Source: an uncultured Anaerococcus sp.
GTDB lineage: Bacteria > Bacillota > Clostridia > Tissierellales > Peptoniphilaceae
Direction: 5' to 3'
DNA length: 14,812 nt
Assembly (NCBI RefSeq): GCF_947253225.1
Contig: NZ_CAMXYR010000038.1
Location: forward strand, 1 to 14,812
This document shows, piece by piece, positions 7,468-14,812 of the stretch. Positions within the stretch are counted from its first letter, which is position 1, and every line of letters begins with the position of its first letter. A model generated the notes under the pieces. That model made no database searches, was not told the DNA's origin, and worked only from the letters and a program-made list of their open reading frames with translations. The translations under genes and the position numbers were made by a program.

Positions 7468-8617
7468 TGATAAAAAATTTAAGAAAAAATTTAATAGAAA
7501 AACCTTGGAAAGATTCTTAAAAAAGAGAAACCTAATCTTTACGGCTGTAGTCCTTCTAGTAGCTCTTGCAGTTTATTTTGCAAGGGGTGGGGCAGGACCT
7601 ATGTCAGGAAATCTTGCAACAACTAGCCAGATTGACGATAATTCCTACAACCAATCCAAGATTATGAGGGTTGATTTGAATAAGATAAAGACTATTGATT
7701 TTGACTTAGAAACTTGTGATGTAAGAATCCAAAAGTCAACCACCAACCCATATATAGAATACACAGTCCTCTATAAGGATGATAACCATGTTTATGATAT
7801 GGATGTAAGCTTTAGTGAGGGAGTCCTCAAGCTTAAAAGCAAAATCAAGGGTAAGGACTTGTATATGAAAGACAAGATGCCTATAGTTAGGATTTTCTTG
7901 CCAAAAGATGCTGGTCTTGATGAGATTAAGGGAAAAATAACTGCGGGTGATGTTAAAATAACAGACCTTGAGGCTAAAAATTTTAACCTAGCAGTAAGAA
8001 GTGGAAATATAAGCTTAGACAATGCCCTTTTTAAGGGAGTTATTAGCAATGAAATTGGTTCTATAAGCTTGACCAAGTGCGATATAAGTGAGACAAAACT
8101 TGCCACAACCACTGGAAACATCAATGTTACAGACTCAAAACTTGGCAACAAACTCGACTTTTCAACCCAAAATGGAGATATAATCGTAAAGGCAGATAAG
8201 AAAGTTGATGAGTATAAGGTTAGTGCCAAAATGAGCCTTGGAACTTTCATTCTGGGCAATGTTTCTTATAGAAATATAAAAGATGGCTACCAAAGCGAGA
8301 ATAATGGCAAGTATGAAATATCCCTAAGAACAAAGATAGGAGATATAATCTTCAACAGGGGAGAGGGAGCAGTGCTTGATCCACAGGAATACATCACCAA
8401 CAAAAGTCAAAAGACCAGGGATGATGAGGATAAAGCCAACGATGAAGATATAAGAGATGCTTCGGATAAGGATAAGCGTGGAGATGATGAAGACCATCAC
8501 CACCATGACGATGAAGAGGAAAATTCATCTCAATCAGGCGATCAAGATGCCACAAGTCAAGATTACGATACCGATAAGCAAAGTGAAGATACAAAAGATT
8601 ACGAAGAAAATAATTAG
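7451..8617 (+). CDS. membrane-anchored DUF4097-family protein with acidic, His-containing tail
   Basis: The 388-residue protein begins with a very basic cytoplasmic stretch (residues 2-26), then one transmembrane segment (about 28-43), so the rest should be extracellular. Residues 60-310 are short beta-strand repeats with motifs such as ITAGDVKITDLEA, VRSGNISLDNA and TGNINVTDSKLG, the right-handed beta-helix pattern of DUF4097 (also found in LiaG-like envelope proteins). The family has no established biochemical activity. From about residue 312 the tail is a low-complexity run of Asp, Glu, Ser, Lys and Asn containing four consecutive histidines (349-352) flanked by acidic residues. GGAG (7441-7444) is 6 bases before the ATG. 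The last 17 bases of the upstream gene are overlapped. A weak hairpin covers the end of the gene. Confidence 0.8.
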   Translation: MEKKNNDKKFKKKFNRKTLERFLKKRNLIFTAVVLLVALAVYFARGGAGPMSGNLATTSQIDDNSYNQSKIMRVDLNKIKTIDFDLETCDVRIQKSTTNPYIEYTVLYKDDNHVYDMDVSFSEGVLKLKSKIKGKDLYMKDKMPIVRIFLPKDAGLDEIKGKITAGDVKITDLEAKNFNLAVRSGNISLDNALFKGVISNEIGSISLTKCDISETKLATTTGNINVTDSKLGNKLDFSTQNGDIIVKADKKVDEYKVSAKMSLGTFILGNVSYRNIKDGYQSENNGKYEISLRTKIGDIIFNRGEGAVLDPQEYITNKSQKTRDDEDKANDEDIRDASDKDKRGDDEDHHHHDDEEENSSQSGDQDATSQDYDTDKQSEDTKDYEENN

Positions 8618-8640
8618 GCTTAGGCTTAATTATTTTTTTT
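8607..8640 (+). terminator. possible weak AT-only terminator between the DUF4097 gene and recQ
   Basis: AAAATAATTA (8607-8616) pairs with TAATTATTTT (8627-8636) around a 10-base loop made of two GGCTTA-like units, and the T-run extends to 8640. The stem has no G-C pair and overlaps the DUF4097 stop codon, so termination would be inefficient. It may only lower readthrough into recQ. Confidence 0.4.
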
Positions 8641-8655
8641 GGGATAAGGACAGAG

Positions 8656-10443
8656 ATGAATGAAGAAATTTTACTAGGAAAATTAAAAAAATATTTTGGC
8701 TATGATTCTTTCAAAAAGGGGCAAGAAGACCTAGTGGAAAAAATATTGGAAGGTAGTGATGTGTTGGGAGTTCTTCCAACAGGTGGAGGAAAGTCTATTT
8801 GCTACCAACTACCTGCCCTAATCAAAGATGGGCTAAGCCTTGTGGTATCACCCTTGATTTCCCTTATGAAAGATCAGGTTGATTCTCTAAGGGAAAATGG
8901 AATTGCCGCAGCCTTTATCAACTCGAGTTTAGACTTTGACGCTTACAAAAATATCCTTGCTGATATAAAAAAGGGAGAGATAAAAATCCTATACATATCT
9001 CCTGAGAGATTAGAAAATGAATTCTTTAGGGAGTTTATTAGAAGTGTTGACATATCCTTTGTGGCAGTTGACGAGGCCCATTGCATTTCCCAATGGGGTC
9101 ATGATTTTCGCCCTTCTTACAAATTAATACCAGAACTTTATGATATTGTGGGAGATGTTCAAATAACAGCCTTTACGGCGACAGCTACAGAAAAGGTGAG
9201 GGAAGATATCATAAATAACCTATCTCTAACCAATCCCTTTGTGAAAGTTACTGGTTTTGATAGGGAAAACCTCTACTTCAAGGTAGCAAAGCCCAAGGAT
9301 AAGTTGAAATTCATCAAGGACTACCTAAATAAGCACGAAAAAGATTCGGGAATAATTTATGCGTCAACGAGAAAAAGAGTAGATGAGCTCTACAAGAATT
9401 TAAAGAAACTTGGCTACAGGGTATCGTGCTACCATGCTGGTCTAAGTGAAAAAGATAGGAAGAAGGCCCAAGAAGATTTTATTTACGATAGGACCAAGAT
9501 AATTGTTGCGACCAACGCCTTCGGTATGGGGATAGATAAGTCGGATGTAAGATATGTTATCCATTTCAATATGCCCAAGGACATGGAATCCTACTACCAA
9601 GAAGCAGGTAGGGCTGGTAGGGATGGAGAAGCTTCTGAATGTATCCTCCTATATTCGGGACAAGATATTATCATAAACAAGCATCTGATAAATCTTGGAA
9701 ATAATTTTTCTCATAAAATCTACCAACTAGAAAAACTTCAAACCATAATAAATTACGTCAATACAAGTAAGTGCTTCAGACACTACATCCTCAATTATTT
9801 TGGTGAAGAAGGCAAAGAAGAATGTGGGAATTGCTCAAATTGCCTAGCAGAAATAAAAAAAGTTGATGCGACTATTGACGCTCAGAAAATCCTATCTTGT
9901 ATCTATAGGCTAAATCAGAAGTATGGGGTAGCAACTATTGTAGATTGTCTAAAAGGCTCAAGGAATAAAAACTCTAGGGAAAAAAACTTAGAAAAGGTAT
10001 CGACCTTTGGTCTTATGAAAGAAAAAGATACATCCTATATCAAAGATTTAGTTGGAGTTTTGGCAGCAGATGGATATATTAAGGTAACAGGGGCGACTTA
10101 TCCAGTCCTAAAACTTACAGAAAAGTCCAAGCAGGTTCTCCTAGATGGGGAAAAAATTCTAATCAATAAGATAGAAAAAGAAGAAACTAAAATAACCAAG
10201 CAAGAATCAGACTTTGACCAAGGACTTTTTAACTACCTAAAGGCGGTAAGACTTAAAATGGCAAGAAAGAGAAATATCCCACCCTTTATTATTTTTTCAG
10301 ACTCAAGCCTTAAAGAAATGGCAAAGAAAAAACCAAAAACGGAAGAAGAAATGCTTGACATCAAGGGGGTAGGAGATAAGAAACTCATCCAATATGGGGA
10401 TATGTTCTTGCTAAAAATCAAAGACTATGAAAATAGTAAATAA
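8656..10443 (+). CDS. recQ: ATP-dependent DNA helicase RecQ
   Basis: This 595-residue 3'-5' DNA helicase acts in recombination and replication-fork repair. Helicase motifs are clear: Walker A LPTGGGKS (Lys46), the DEAH box (139-142) followed by the RecQ aromatic-rich loop CISQWGHDFRPSY, motif III TAFTATAT (171-178), and motif VI YYQEAGRAGRDG (313-324). Zinc-binding cysteines of the RQC region are Cys373, Cys390, Cys393 and Cys396, followed by a winged-helix part. The C-terminus (about 520-590) is an HRDC domain ending in the IKGVGDKKLIQYG helix-hairpin-like motif. The domain set is complete and the length is normal. AAGGA (8646-8650) is 5 bases before the ATG. No separate promoter is obvious, so it probably depends on the upstream operon. 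The stop is just before a bidirectional terminator. Confidence 0.95.
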   Translation: MNEEILLGKLKKYFGYDSFKKGQEDLVEKILEGSDVLGVLPTGGGKSICYQLPALIKDGLSLVVSPLISLMKDQVDSLRENGIAAAFINSSLDFDAYKNILADIKKGEIKILYISPERLENEFFREFIRSVDISFVAVDEAHCISQWGHDFRPSYKLIPELYDIVGDVQITAFTATATEKVREDIINNLSLTNPFVKVTGFDRENLYFKVAKPKDKLKFIKDYLNKHEKDSGIIYASTRKRVDELYKNLKKLGYRVSCYHAGLSEKDRKKAQEDFIYDRTKIIVATNAFGMGIDKSDVRYVIHFNMPKDMESYYQEAGRAGRDGEASECILLYSGQDIIINKHLINLGNNFSHKIYQLEKLQTIINYVNTSKCFRHYILNYFGEEGKEECGNCSNCLAEIKKVDATIDAQKILSCIYRLNQKYGVATIVDCLKGSRNKNSREKNLEKVSTFGLMKEKDTSYIKDLVGVLAADGYIKVTGATYPVLKLTEKSKQVLLDGEKILINKIEKEETKITKQESDFDQGLFNYLKAVRLKMARKRNIPPFIIFSDSSLKEMAKKKPKTEEEMLDIKGVGDKKLIQYGDMFLLKIKDYENSK

Positions 10444-10498
10444 AAAAGGAGCTATTGCACAACGATTTATTCATTATGCAACAGTTCCCTTTTTTTTA
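10442..10498. terminator. bidirectional Rho-independent terminator between recQ and asnA
   Basis: Arms 10448-10459 (GGAGCTATTGCA) and 10477-10488 (TGCAACAGTTCC) form a 12-bp imperfect stem around a 17-base loop. On the + strand it is followed by T residues at 10490-10497. On the - strand the A-run at 10442-10447 supplies the T-tract. It therefore ends both recQ and asnA transcripts. The asnA stop codon lies inside the + strand T-tract. Confidence 0.88.
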
Positions 10499-11506
10499 TA
10501 GTAAATTTATTCCCTTATTAGCTAGGGTTTTTCTTTGCTCATCTGGCCAGTAGGATACTTGAACTTCTCCTATGTGGGCCTTTTGAAGGAAGAACATACA
10601 AAGTCTTGATTGACCGATTCCACCACCTATTGTTTGAGGAAGTTTGCCATCTATCAACATCTTGTGGTAGTCGAGATTTAATCTATCAAGATTATCGGTT
10701 TGCTTTAGTTGTTCATTTAAGCTTTGTGGATTTACCCTTATTCCCATAGATGATAATTCAAGGACATCATCAAGGACAGGGTTATAGACTAGGATATCTC
10801 CATTAAGCTCCCAATCATCATAATCTGGTGCTCTTAGGTCGTGTTTTTTACCATTTGACAAGACCTTACCAATTTGCATGAGAAATACTGAGCCATATTC
10901 CTTAACGGCAGCTCTTTCTCTTTGTTTACTATCCATGTCTGGATATTTTTGGAGAAGGTCTTCACTAGTCATAAAGGTGATTTGATCTTTTAATAGCTTG
11001 TTTCTTGTAGGAATAAGCCCTGAGAGGTATTCATCAAGGGATTTCATAGTTCTGTAGATTGTTTCAACAACTGTCTTTAGATATGTTTGATTTCTTTCAC
11101 AATCCTCCATTATAAGTTCCCAATCCCATTGGTCTACATAAAATGAGTGGGTATTATCAGGAACCTCACAACGTCTGATGGCGTTCATATCTGTATAGAG
11201 ACCCTCGTGCATTTTAAACTTGTATTCTTCAAGGGCATATCTTTTCCATTTAGCAAGGGAATGAACAATCTCCATCTGAGCATTATTTGCCTCAGGAAGG
11301 TCAAAAGTTACAGGTTTTTCAACACCATTTAGGTTATCATTTAGACCTGACGCTCCTGATAAAAAAAGTGGGGCAGAAACCCTCTTTAGGTTGAGGTTGT
11401 TGGCAAGGTTGATTTGAAAATAATCCTTGATTTCCTTAATCAACAACTGGGTCTTGTATAAATCGACATTGCTTTTATAATTTTCTGGTATAACTAACTT
11501 ACTCAT
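10496..11506 (-). CDS. asnA: aspartate--ammonia ligase (asparagine synthetase A)
   Basis: AsnA makes asparagine from aspartate, ammonia and ATP, releasing AMP and pyrophosphate, in the cytoplasm. The 336-residue length is normal. Recognisable blocks of this class II aminoacyl-tRNA-synthetase-like fold include VSAPLFLSGASGLNDNLNG near the N-terminus (about 43-61), PVTFDLP, HSLAKWKRYAL, the FYVDQWDWE motif around residue 123, and the C-terminal GGGIGQSRLCMFFLQK followed by GEVQVSYWP. It reads opposite to all other genes here and stands alone. AGGAGG (11511-11516 on the + strand as CCTCCT) is 4 bases from the ATG. No T-box or other amino-acid-sensing leader was found upstream. Confidence 0.96.
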   Translation of the reverse strand: MSKLVIPENYKSNVDLYKTQLLIKEIKDYFQINLANNLNLKRVSAPLFLSGASGLNDNLNGVEKPVTFDLPEANNAQMEIVHSLAKWKRYALEEYKFKMHEGLYTDMNAIRRCEVPDNTHSFYVDQWDWELIMEDCERNQTYLKTVVETIYRTMKSLDEYLSGLIPTRNKLLKDQITFMTSEDLLQKYPDMDSKQRERAAVKEYGSVFLMQIGKVLSNGKKHDLRAPDYDDWELNGDILVYNPVLDDVLELSSMGIRVNPQSLNEQLKQTDNLDRLNLDYHKMLIDGKLPQTIGGGIGQSRLCMFFLQKAHIGEVQVSYWPDEQRKTLANKGINLL

Positions 11507-11510
11507 AATA

Positions 11511-11559
11511 CCTCCTTTTCAATAGTAATTAATATACTGGATTTTTGGAAGTTTTAAAT
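11511..11559 (-). promoter_or_regulatory. possible asnA promoter and SD
   Basis: Read on the - strand, TATATT (11536-11531) is a plausible -10 box. It would give a start near 11524 and a leader of about 18 bases containing AGGAGG. The -35 position is poor (ATTTAA with a 17-base spacer). Other AT-rich -10 candidates lie further upstream, so the choice is tentative. Confidence 0.3.
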
Positions 11560-11820
11560 AGGAAGATGGGGTTTAGATTAAAAAAAATTCTTGTAATTTT
11601 ATAAAAATATATTTTTTGCAAAAATAATTAGCAGAAGATTTCAAGCTTTACTTATGATAAAACGATTGCACAAACACCTTGATTTAAAGCTTTAGCTTGA
11701 TTTTAACCAAGCTGAGTGTATAACAATGGCAAGTGATATTTTATTTCACTAGGCTCACTTTGAGCTTGTCGGCCAAGGAATAGTCAACCTATTCTAGCTT
11801 ATATATAAAGAAAAGAGGTG
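11560..11820 (+). promoter_or_regulatory. structured 5' leader of the nucleobase permease gene; candidate cis-regulatory RNA
   Basis: The first part (11560-11640) is very AT-rich and holds no clear feature. TATGAT at 11653-11658 is a possible -10 box with no good -35. Downstream several stems can form. AGCTTG (11694-11699) pairs with CAAGCT (11708-11713). Alternatively AAGCTGAGTG (11709-11718) pairs with CACTT-TG-AGCTT (11756-11767), enclosing AGTGA/TCACT (11732-11736/11746-11750). CCTTG (11677-11681) can pair with CAAGG (11774-11778). GAATAG (11778-11783) pairs with CTATTC (11789-11794). CACCTT (11675-11680) can also pair with the SD GAGGTG (11815-11820). Several stems are mutually exclusive, as in a switch controlling translation. 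It does not match the purine riboswitch core. Pairing was done by eye. Confidence 0.4.
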
Positions 11821-11822
11821 TT

Positions 11823-13214
11823 ATGAAAAAAGAATTTTCAAATTTATTTAAGTTTGACGCAGATGTTCCATTCTCTGAGGCCTTCCCACTAGCCTTGCAA
11901 CACGTTATCGCCATGATTGCAGCTTGTATTGCCCCACCATTGATTTTTGCTCAAACAGCAGGACTATCACCAGAAGATAGTATAATTCTTGTCCAAATGT
12001 CCCTAGTAGGTTCAGCCCTAACAACTTTATTAATGCTTTATCCAATTGGAAAATTCGGAGCAAAACTTCCTATGATTTATGGAGTAAGTTTTGCCTATCT
12101 ACCAACCATGCTCGCCCTCGCCAGTCAATTTCAAAATGTAGGAGGAGCAGGTATAGTCGCTATTATTCTCGGAGCTCAATTAATCGGAGCTATCGCATCT
12201 TTGATATTCGCTTTTACCCTAAAATACATACTTCCATATTTTCCACCTCTAGTAAGTGGTACAGTTGTGCTTTGTATAGGAATCTCACTTTATCCAGTAG
12301 CCCTAACTAACATGGGAGGAGCAGGAGATGTTACAGCACCTGGTTGGGGAGCGTGGCAATATTGGTTAGTAGCTGTAATAACCCTAATAGCAAACTTCTC
12401 TTTCACCCACTTTGGTAAGGGAATAGTTAGCTTATCTTCCTTGCTCTTTGCTATGATTGTAGGCTATGTTGTAGCTTACTTTTTTGGAATGATAGATTTG
12501 ACTCAAGTAGGAGAAGCAAGCTGGTTTTCATTCGTAAGACCTATGCATTTTGGAATAAAATTTGAACCATCAGCAATATTTTCCTTTGTAATAATATTTA
12601 TAGTAACCTCTATCGAGGGAATTGGAGATATATCCTCAACAACTATAGGTGGATATGATAGAGAGCCAAGTGCCAAGGAGCTCCAAGGAGGACTATCAGC
12701 TTTTTCTATTACCAATATATTAGGAGCCTTTATTGCAACCCTACCAACAGCAACATTTTCCCAAAACGTTGGAATCATCTCAATAAACAAGGTAATCAAC
12801 AAAAAGATATTCTCAACAGCAGCTATCATGATATTTATATCAGGACTTATACCAAAACTATCAAGCCTCCTTACAACAATCCCACCAGCAGTAATAGGAG
12901 GAGCAACCCTATCAGTCTTTGCCATCATTACCATGAATGGTATCAAGATGATAACAAGCCAACCTCTAAGTATGCGTAACACTTCCATAGTAGGAACAAG
13001 TGTTGCCCTAGGCTTTGGTTTTACAACAGTAGTTTCGGTAGCAGAAGCCGCTGGAGTAATATTTATGCCAGAGAGCCTAAAGATTGCAATTGGTTCATCA
13101 CCAGTTGTTCTTGCAGCCATATCAGCAGTATTGATGAACATCCTGATTCCTGAAAAGGAAGAAGATAAGGCGACAGAACCATCAGTATTTGAAGAAGAAA
13201 TATTTGAAAAGTAA
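11823..13214 (+). CDS. NCS2-family xanthine/uracil-type nucleobase permease
   Basis: The 463-residue polytopic membrane protein imports a purine or pyrimidine base with a cation. It has the many hydrophobic segments expected of the 14-helix NCS2 fold. Family signatures are the N-terminal ALQHVIAM block, the substrate-site region with an acidic pair in SIEGIGDISSTT (helix 8 position), and the SQNVGIISINK motif (helix 10 position; the family consensus is QNxGxIxxT). These favour the uracil-xanthine permease group over the AzgA-like adenine/guanine group. Xanthine or uric acid is more likely than uracil, but sequence alone does not settle it. AGAGG (11814-11818) lies 4 bases before the ATG. A long structured leader precedes it and a strong terminator follows, so it is a single-gene unit. 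Confidence 0.88.
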   Translation: MKKEFSNLFKFDADVPFSEAFPLALQHVIAMIAACIAPPLIFAQTAGLSPEDSIILVQMSLVGSALTTLLMLYPIGKFGAKLPMIYGVSFAYLPTMLALASQFQNVGGAGIVAIILGAQLIGAIASLIFAFTLKYILPYFPPLVSGTVVLCIGISLYPVALTNMGGAGDVTAPGWGAWQYWLVAVITLIANFSFTHFGKGIVSLSSLLFAMIVGYVVAYFFGMIDLTQVGEASWFSFVRPMHFGIKFEPSAIFSFVIIFIVTSIEGIGDISSTTIGGYDREPSAKELQGGLSAFSITNILGAFIATLPTATFSQNVGIISINKVINKKIFSTAAIMIFISGLIPKLSSLLTTIPPAVIGGATLSVFAIITMNGIKMITSQPLSMRNTSIVGTSVALGFGFTTVVSVAEAAGVIFMPESLKIAIGSSPVVLAAISAVLMNILIPEKEEDKATEPSVFEEEIFEK

Positions 13215-13239
13215 ATTATATTATATTTTTAGCTTTTGA

Positions 13240-13268
13240 GCAGACATTAATTTGTCTGCCTTTTTTTT
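13240..13268 (+). terminator. Rho-independent terminator after the permease
   Basis: GCAGACA (13240-13246) pairs perfectly with TGTCTGC (13253-13259) around a 6-base loop, and eight T residues follow (13261-13268). Only 27 bases separate it from the first possible start of the kinase. Confidence 0.92.
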
Positions 13269-13295
13269 GAAATAAAAGATAAGGATAGGATAGAC

Positions 13296-14749
13296 TTGGC
13301 AAAAGATTTTATAGAGAAAAACAAATCTTTTGATATCCTTTTATTCGATATTGATAAGAATATTTTGTATAGGTCGAAAGAGTCTTTGAAACCTTCTGAT
13401 ATAGAGGTAGAAAAGAATGAAAAGATAAGAAGAATTGACTATTACATAGGAGATTCGCTAAATACTGCTTATTATATTGGTGGAGATTTTACTCTGCCTA
13501 TTAAATCTAAAAATACAATCGCTGATATCTTTTCAATAAAACTAATATCAATCTACCTCTTAGTTTATATTTTTTTTGTAGGTATTGGCAAATTTATGAT
13601 CAACAACCTCGTTGATCAATTTGTAAAGGGTCTTAATCGTTTCAATGAATCTTACAACTACAAAATTATAGAGCCCCAATACGAAGAAGTTAAACCCTAC
13701 TTTAAGGACTTGGCTATTAAAAATAAAAATCTTAGAAGTGATGTGGAAAGATACCAAGAAAGACGGCAAGATCTTTTAGCAATAACAGAAAACATGGAAG
13801 AAGGTCTAATAATTTGCGGAGCAGACGGAAATATTGAGATAATGAACATATCATCCAAGGACTTATTAGCAACAGATGAAAGGTCAAACCTTGAAAATCT
13901 GATTGACGATGAAAGTTATAAGCTAAGCATAAGGGAGATAAAAATAAACCAAAGACCTAAAACCTTGGAATACAGGCTAAAAGAATCATACCTAAAAATT
14001 ATAATAGACCCAATTAGGAACAACCACTACAAAGGATATGTTGTAATTATAATAGATAACTCAGAAAGCAAAAAAGCAGAAATCCTCAGAAGAGAATTTT
14101 CTTCTAATGTAAGCCACGAACTAAAAAGCCCCCTAACTAGCATAAATGGATACGCTGAGTTAATTGCAACTAGCATGGCAAAAGATGAGGACATCAAAGA
14201 TATTGCTCAGATAATATATAAGGAGGGCAATAGACTCCTAGAAATAATCGACGATATTATAAAACTATCTAGCCTAGATGAGGTAAACAAGGAAATAAAA
14301 AAGGAAGAAATTGACATAAAAGATGTGGCAAATAACGCAATCTTAAAGTTTAACAATAAAACTATTTCCAAAAATATTACCATAGTAAATAATATAGCAT
14401 CATACAATATTAAAACATCACCAAGCCTTTTTTATGATTTATTTACAAATATTTATGAAAATGCAATAAAATATACAAATCCTAAGGGAAAATTGAGCTA
14501 TCATCTATAATTATGGATAAGAAATTATATATTTTGATAAAAGATAACGGAATAGGCATAAGTCAAAAAGATCAGGCTAGGATCTTCGAGAGGTTCTTTA
14601 TAGCAGATAAGGCAAGAAGAAGAGAAGAAAAATCTACTGGCCTTGGCCTATCAATAGCCAAACATATAGCAGATCACCTAGGTCTAAATCTTTTGGTATC
14701 ATCAGAATTGGGCAAGGGTTCTACTTTTAAAATTGTAATAGACATATAA
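13296..14749 (+). pseudogene. sensor histidine kinase (PhoR-like), 5'-truncated and frameshifted
   Basis: Two frames together encode one kinase. The first (13296-14510) has the end of an extracellular sensor, one transmembrane helix (about residues 79-99), a PAS-like domain (about 158-255), the H-box VSHELKSPLTSI with His274, and the N-box YENAIKYT. It then stops 13 bases after 14495. The other frame resumes with the G1 box DNGIGI, the F-box ERFF and the G2 box STGLGLSIAKH, ending at 14749. Shifting -1 at GGGAAAA (14486-14492) joins them into a smooth 484-residue protein reading NPKGK-IELSS across the join. The usual first transmembrane helix and start of the sensor domain are absent, and no promoter fits between the terminator and TTG 13296 (AGGA is 5 bases upstream). 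No response regulator gene is nearby. A decayed gene is most likely; programmed frameshifting is the alternative. Confidence 0.7.
14486..14492 (+). other. GGGAAAA slippery heptamer at the kinase frame change
   Basis: In the upstream frame the codons are AAG GGA AAA TTG, so the site is G-GGA-AAA, the canonical X-XXY-YYZ form for -1 ribosomal frameshifting. The zero-frame stop follows at 14508. A weak 7-bp AT stem (TATAATT with AATTATA) lies downstream. The same result would come from loss of one A in the A-run. Confidence 0.5.
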
Positions 14750-14812
14750 CCTATTTAGTCTAATTATATTTTAAATCAATAAATCTTATGTTTTATTTAT
14801 ACAAAAAAATTG

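Noticed and set aside
7792..8259. Antisense open frame within the DUF4097 gene
   Set aside because: No SD or recognisable domain; the sense frame is well supported by its beta-helix pattern and operon position.
8617..8628. Tandem GGCTTA units as a repeat element
   Set aside because: Only two copies exist, and they form the loop of the AT hairpin.
10448..10488. Inverted repeat as an insertion sequence end or MITE
   Set aside because: There is no transposase, no target-site duplication and no second copy in the window. T-tracts on both strands and the position between converging genes explain it as a bidirectional terminator.
11507..11640. T-box or asparagine-responsive leader for asnA
   Set aside because: No AGGGTGGNACCGCG-like antiterminator sequence or terminator hairpin is found on the - strand, and the likely leader is very short.
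11660..11822. Classical purine (guanine/adenine) riboswitch before the permease
   Set aside because: The paired loops and the conserved junction bases of the aptamer, such as the TTTCTACC-like junction, are not present, although a TATAA occurs at 11719-11723.
12503..13141. Long antisense open frame within the permease gene
   Set aside because: It lies entirely opposite a well-recognised membrane protein gene, has no SD, and its composition is that expected of the reverse of hydrophobic codons.
14750..14812. Start of a further gene or a terminator at the window end
   Set aside because: The sequence is AT-rich with no SD, open frame or stable hairpin that I could see.

Overview
The window looks like chromosomal core sequence from an AT-rich, low-GC Gram-positive anaerobe (Bacillota). 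Codon use is rich in AGA/AGG and ATA, Shine-Dalgarno (SD) sites are GGAGG-type, terminators are hairpins with T-tracts, and the cobalamin/folate-type ECF transporter ATPases sit next to truA. A Peptoniphilaceae/Anaerococcus-like member of the Tissierellia is my best guess, from gene style rather than any database match. No phage, transposon, CRISPR array, rRNA or tRNA was seen.

Layout. (1) 1-1182: the 3' end of a COG2509-type FAD-dependent dehydrogenase, then an alpha/beta hydrolase, closed by a terminator. (2) 1287-10443: a long co-directional block that starts at a promoter placed so that the first gene, a THUMP-domain 23S rRNA methyltransferase, would be leaderless. It continues with an L,D-transpeptidase, ecfA1, ecfA2, ecfT, truA, a small membrane protein, a DUF4097 membrane-anchored protein and recQ. 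Genes from the methyltransferase to DUF4097 are a few bases apart or overlap. A weak AT-only hairpin separates DUF4097 from recQ. (3) 10442-10498: a bidirectional terminator shared with the convergent asnA gene. (4) 11507-11822: a divergent intergenic region of 316 bases carrying the asnA promoter area and a structured leader before an NCS2 nucleobase permease. (5) 13240-14749: the permease terminator, followed directly by a sensor histidine kinase that lacks its normal N-terminus and changes reading frame at a GGGAAAA heptamer. The last 63 bases hold nothing recognisable.

How the genes fit together. EcfA1, EcfA2 and EcfT form the shared energising module of group II ECF vitamin transporters; no substrate-binding S component is encoded here, so these would be elsewhere in the genome. 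The L,D-transpeptidase and DUF4097 protein are envelope proteins, while TruA and the methyltransferase modify tRNA and rRNA. AsnA (asparagine synthesis) and the permease (purine or uracil uptake) are nutritional genes.

The most interesting points concern gene expression. The L,D-transpeptidase has no conventional start codon upstream of its membrane anchor, and an ATC sits correctly behind a strong SD. The long operon appears to begin with a leaderless mRNA. The permease leader can form competing stems, one of which would mask its ribosome binding site. The kinase frame change falls exactly on a canonical -1 slippery sequence. I found no clearly new defence or mobile system.
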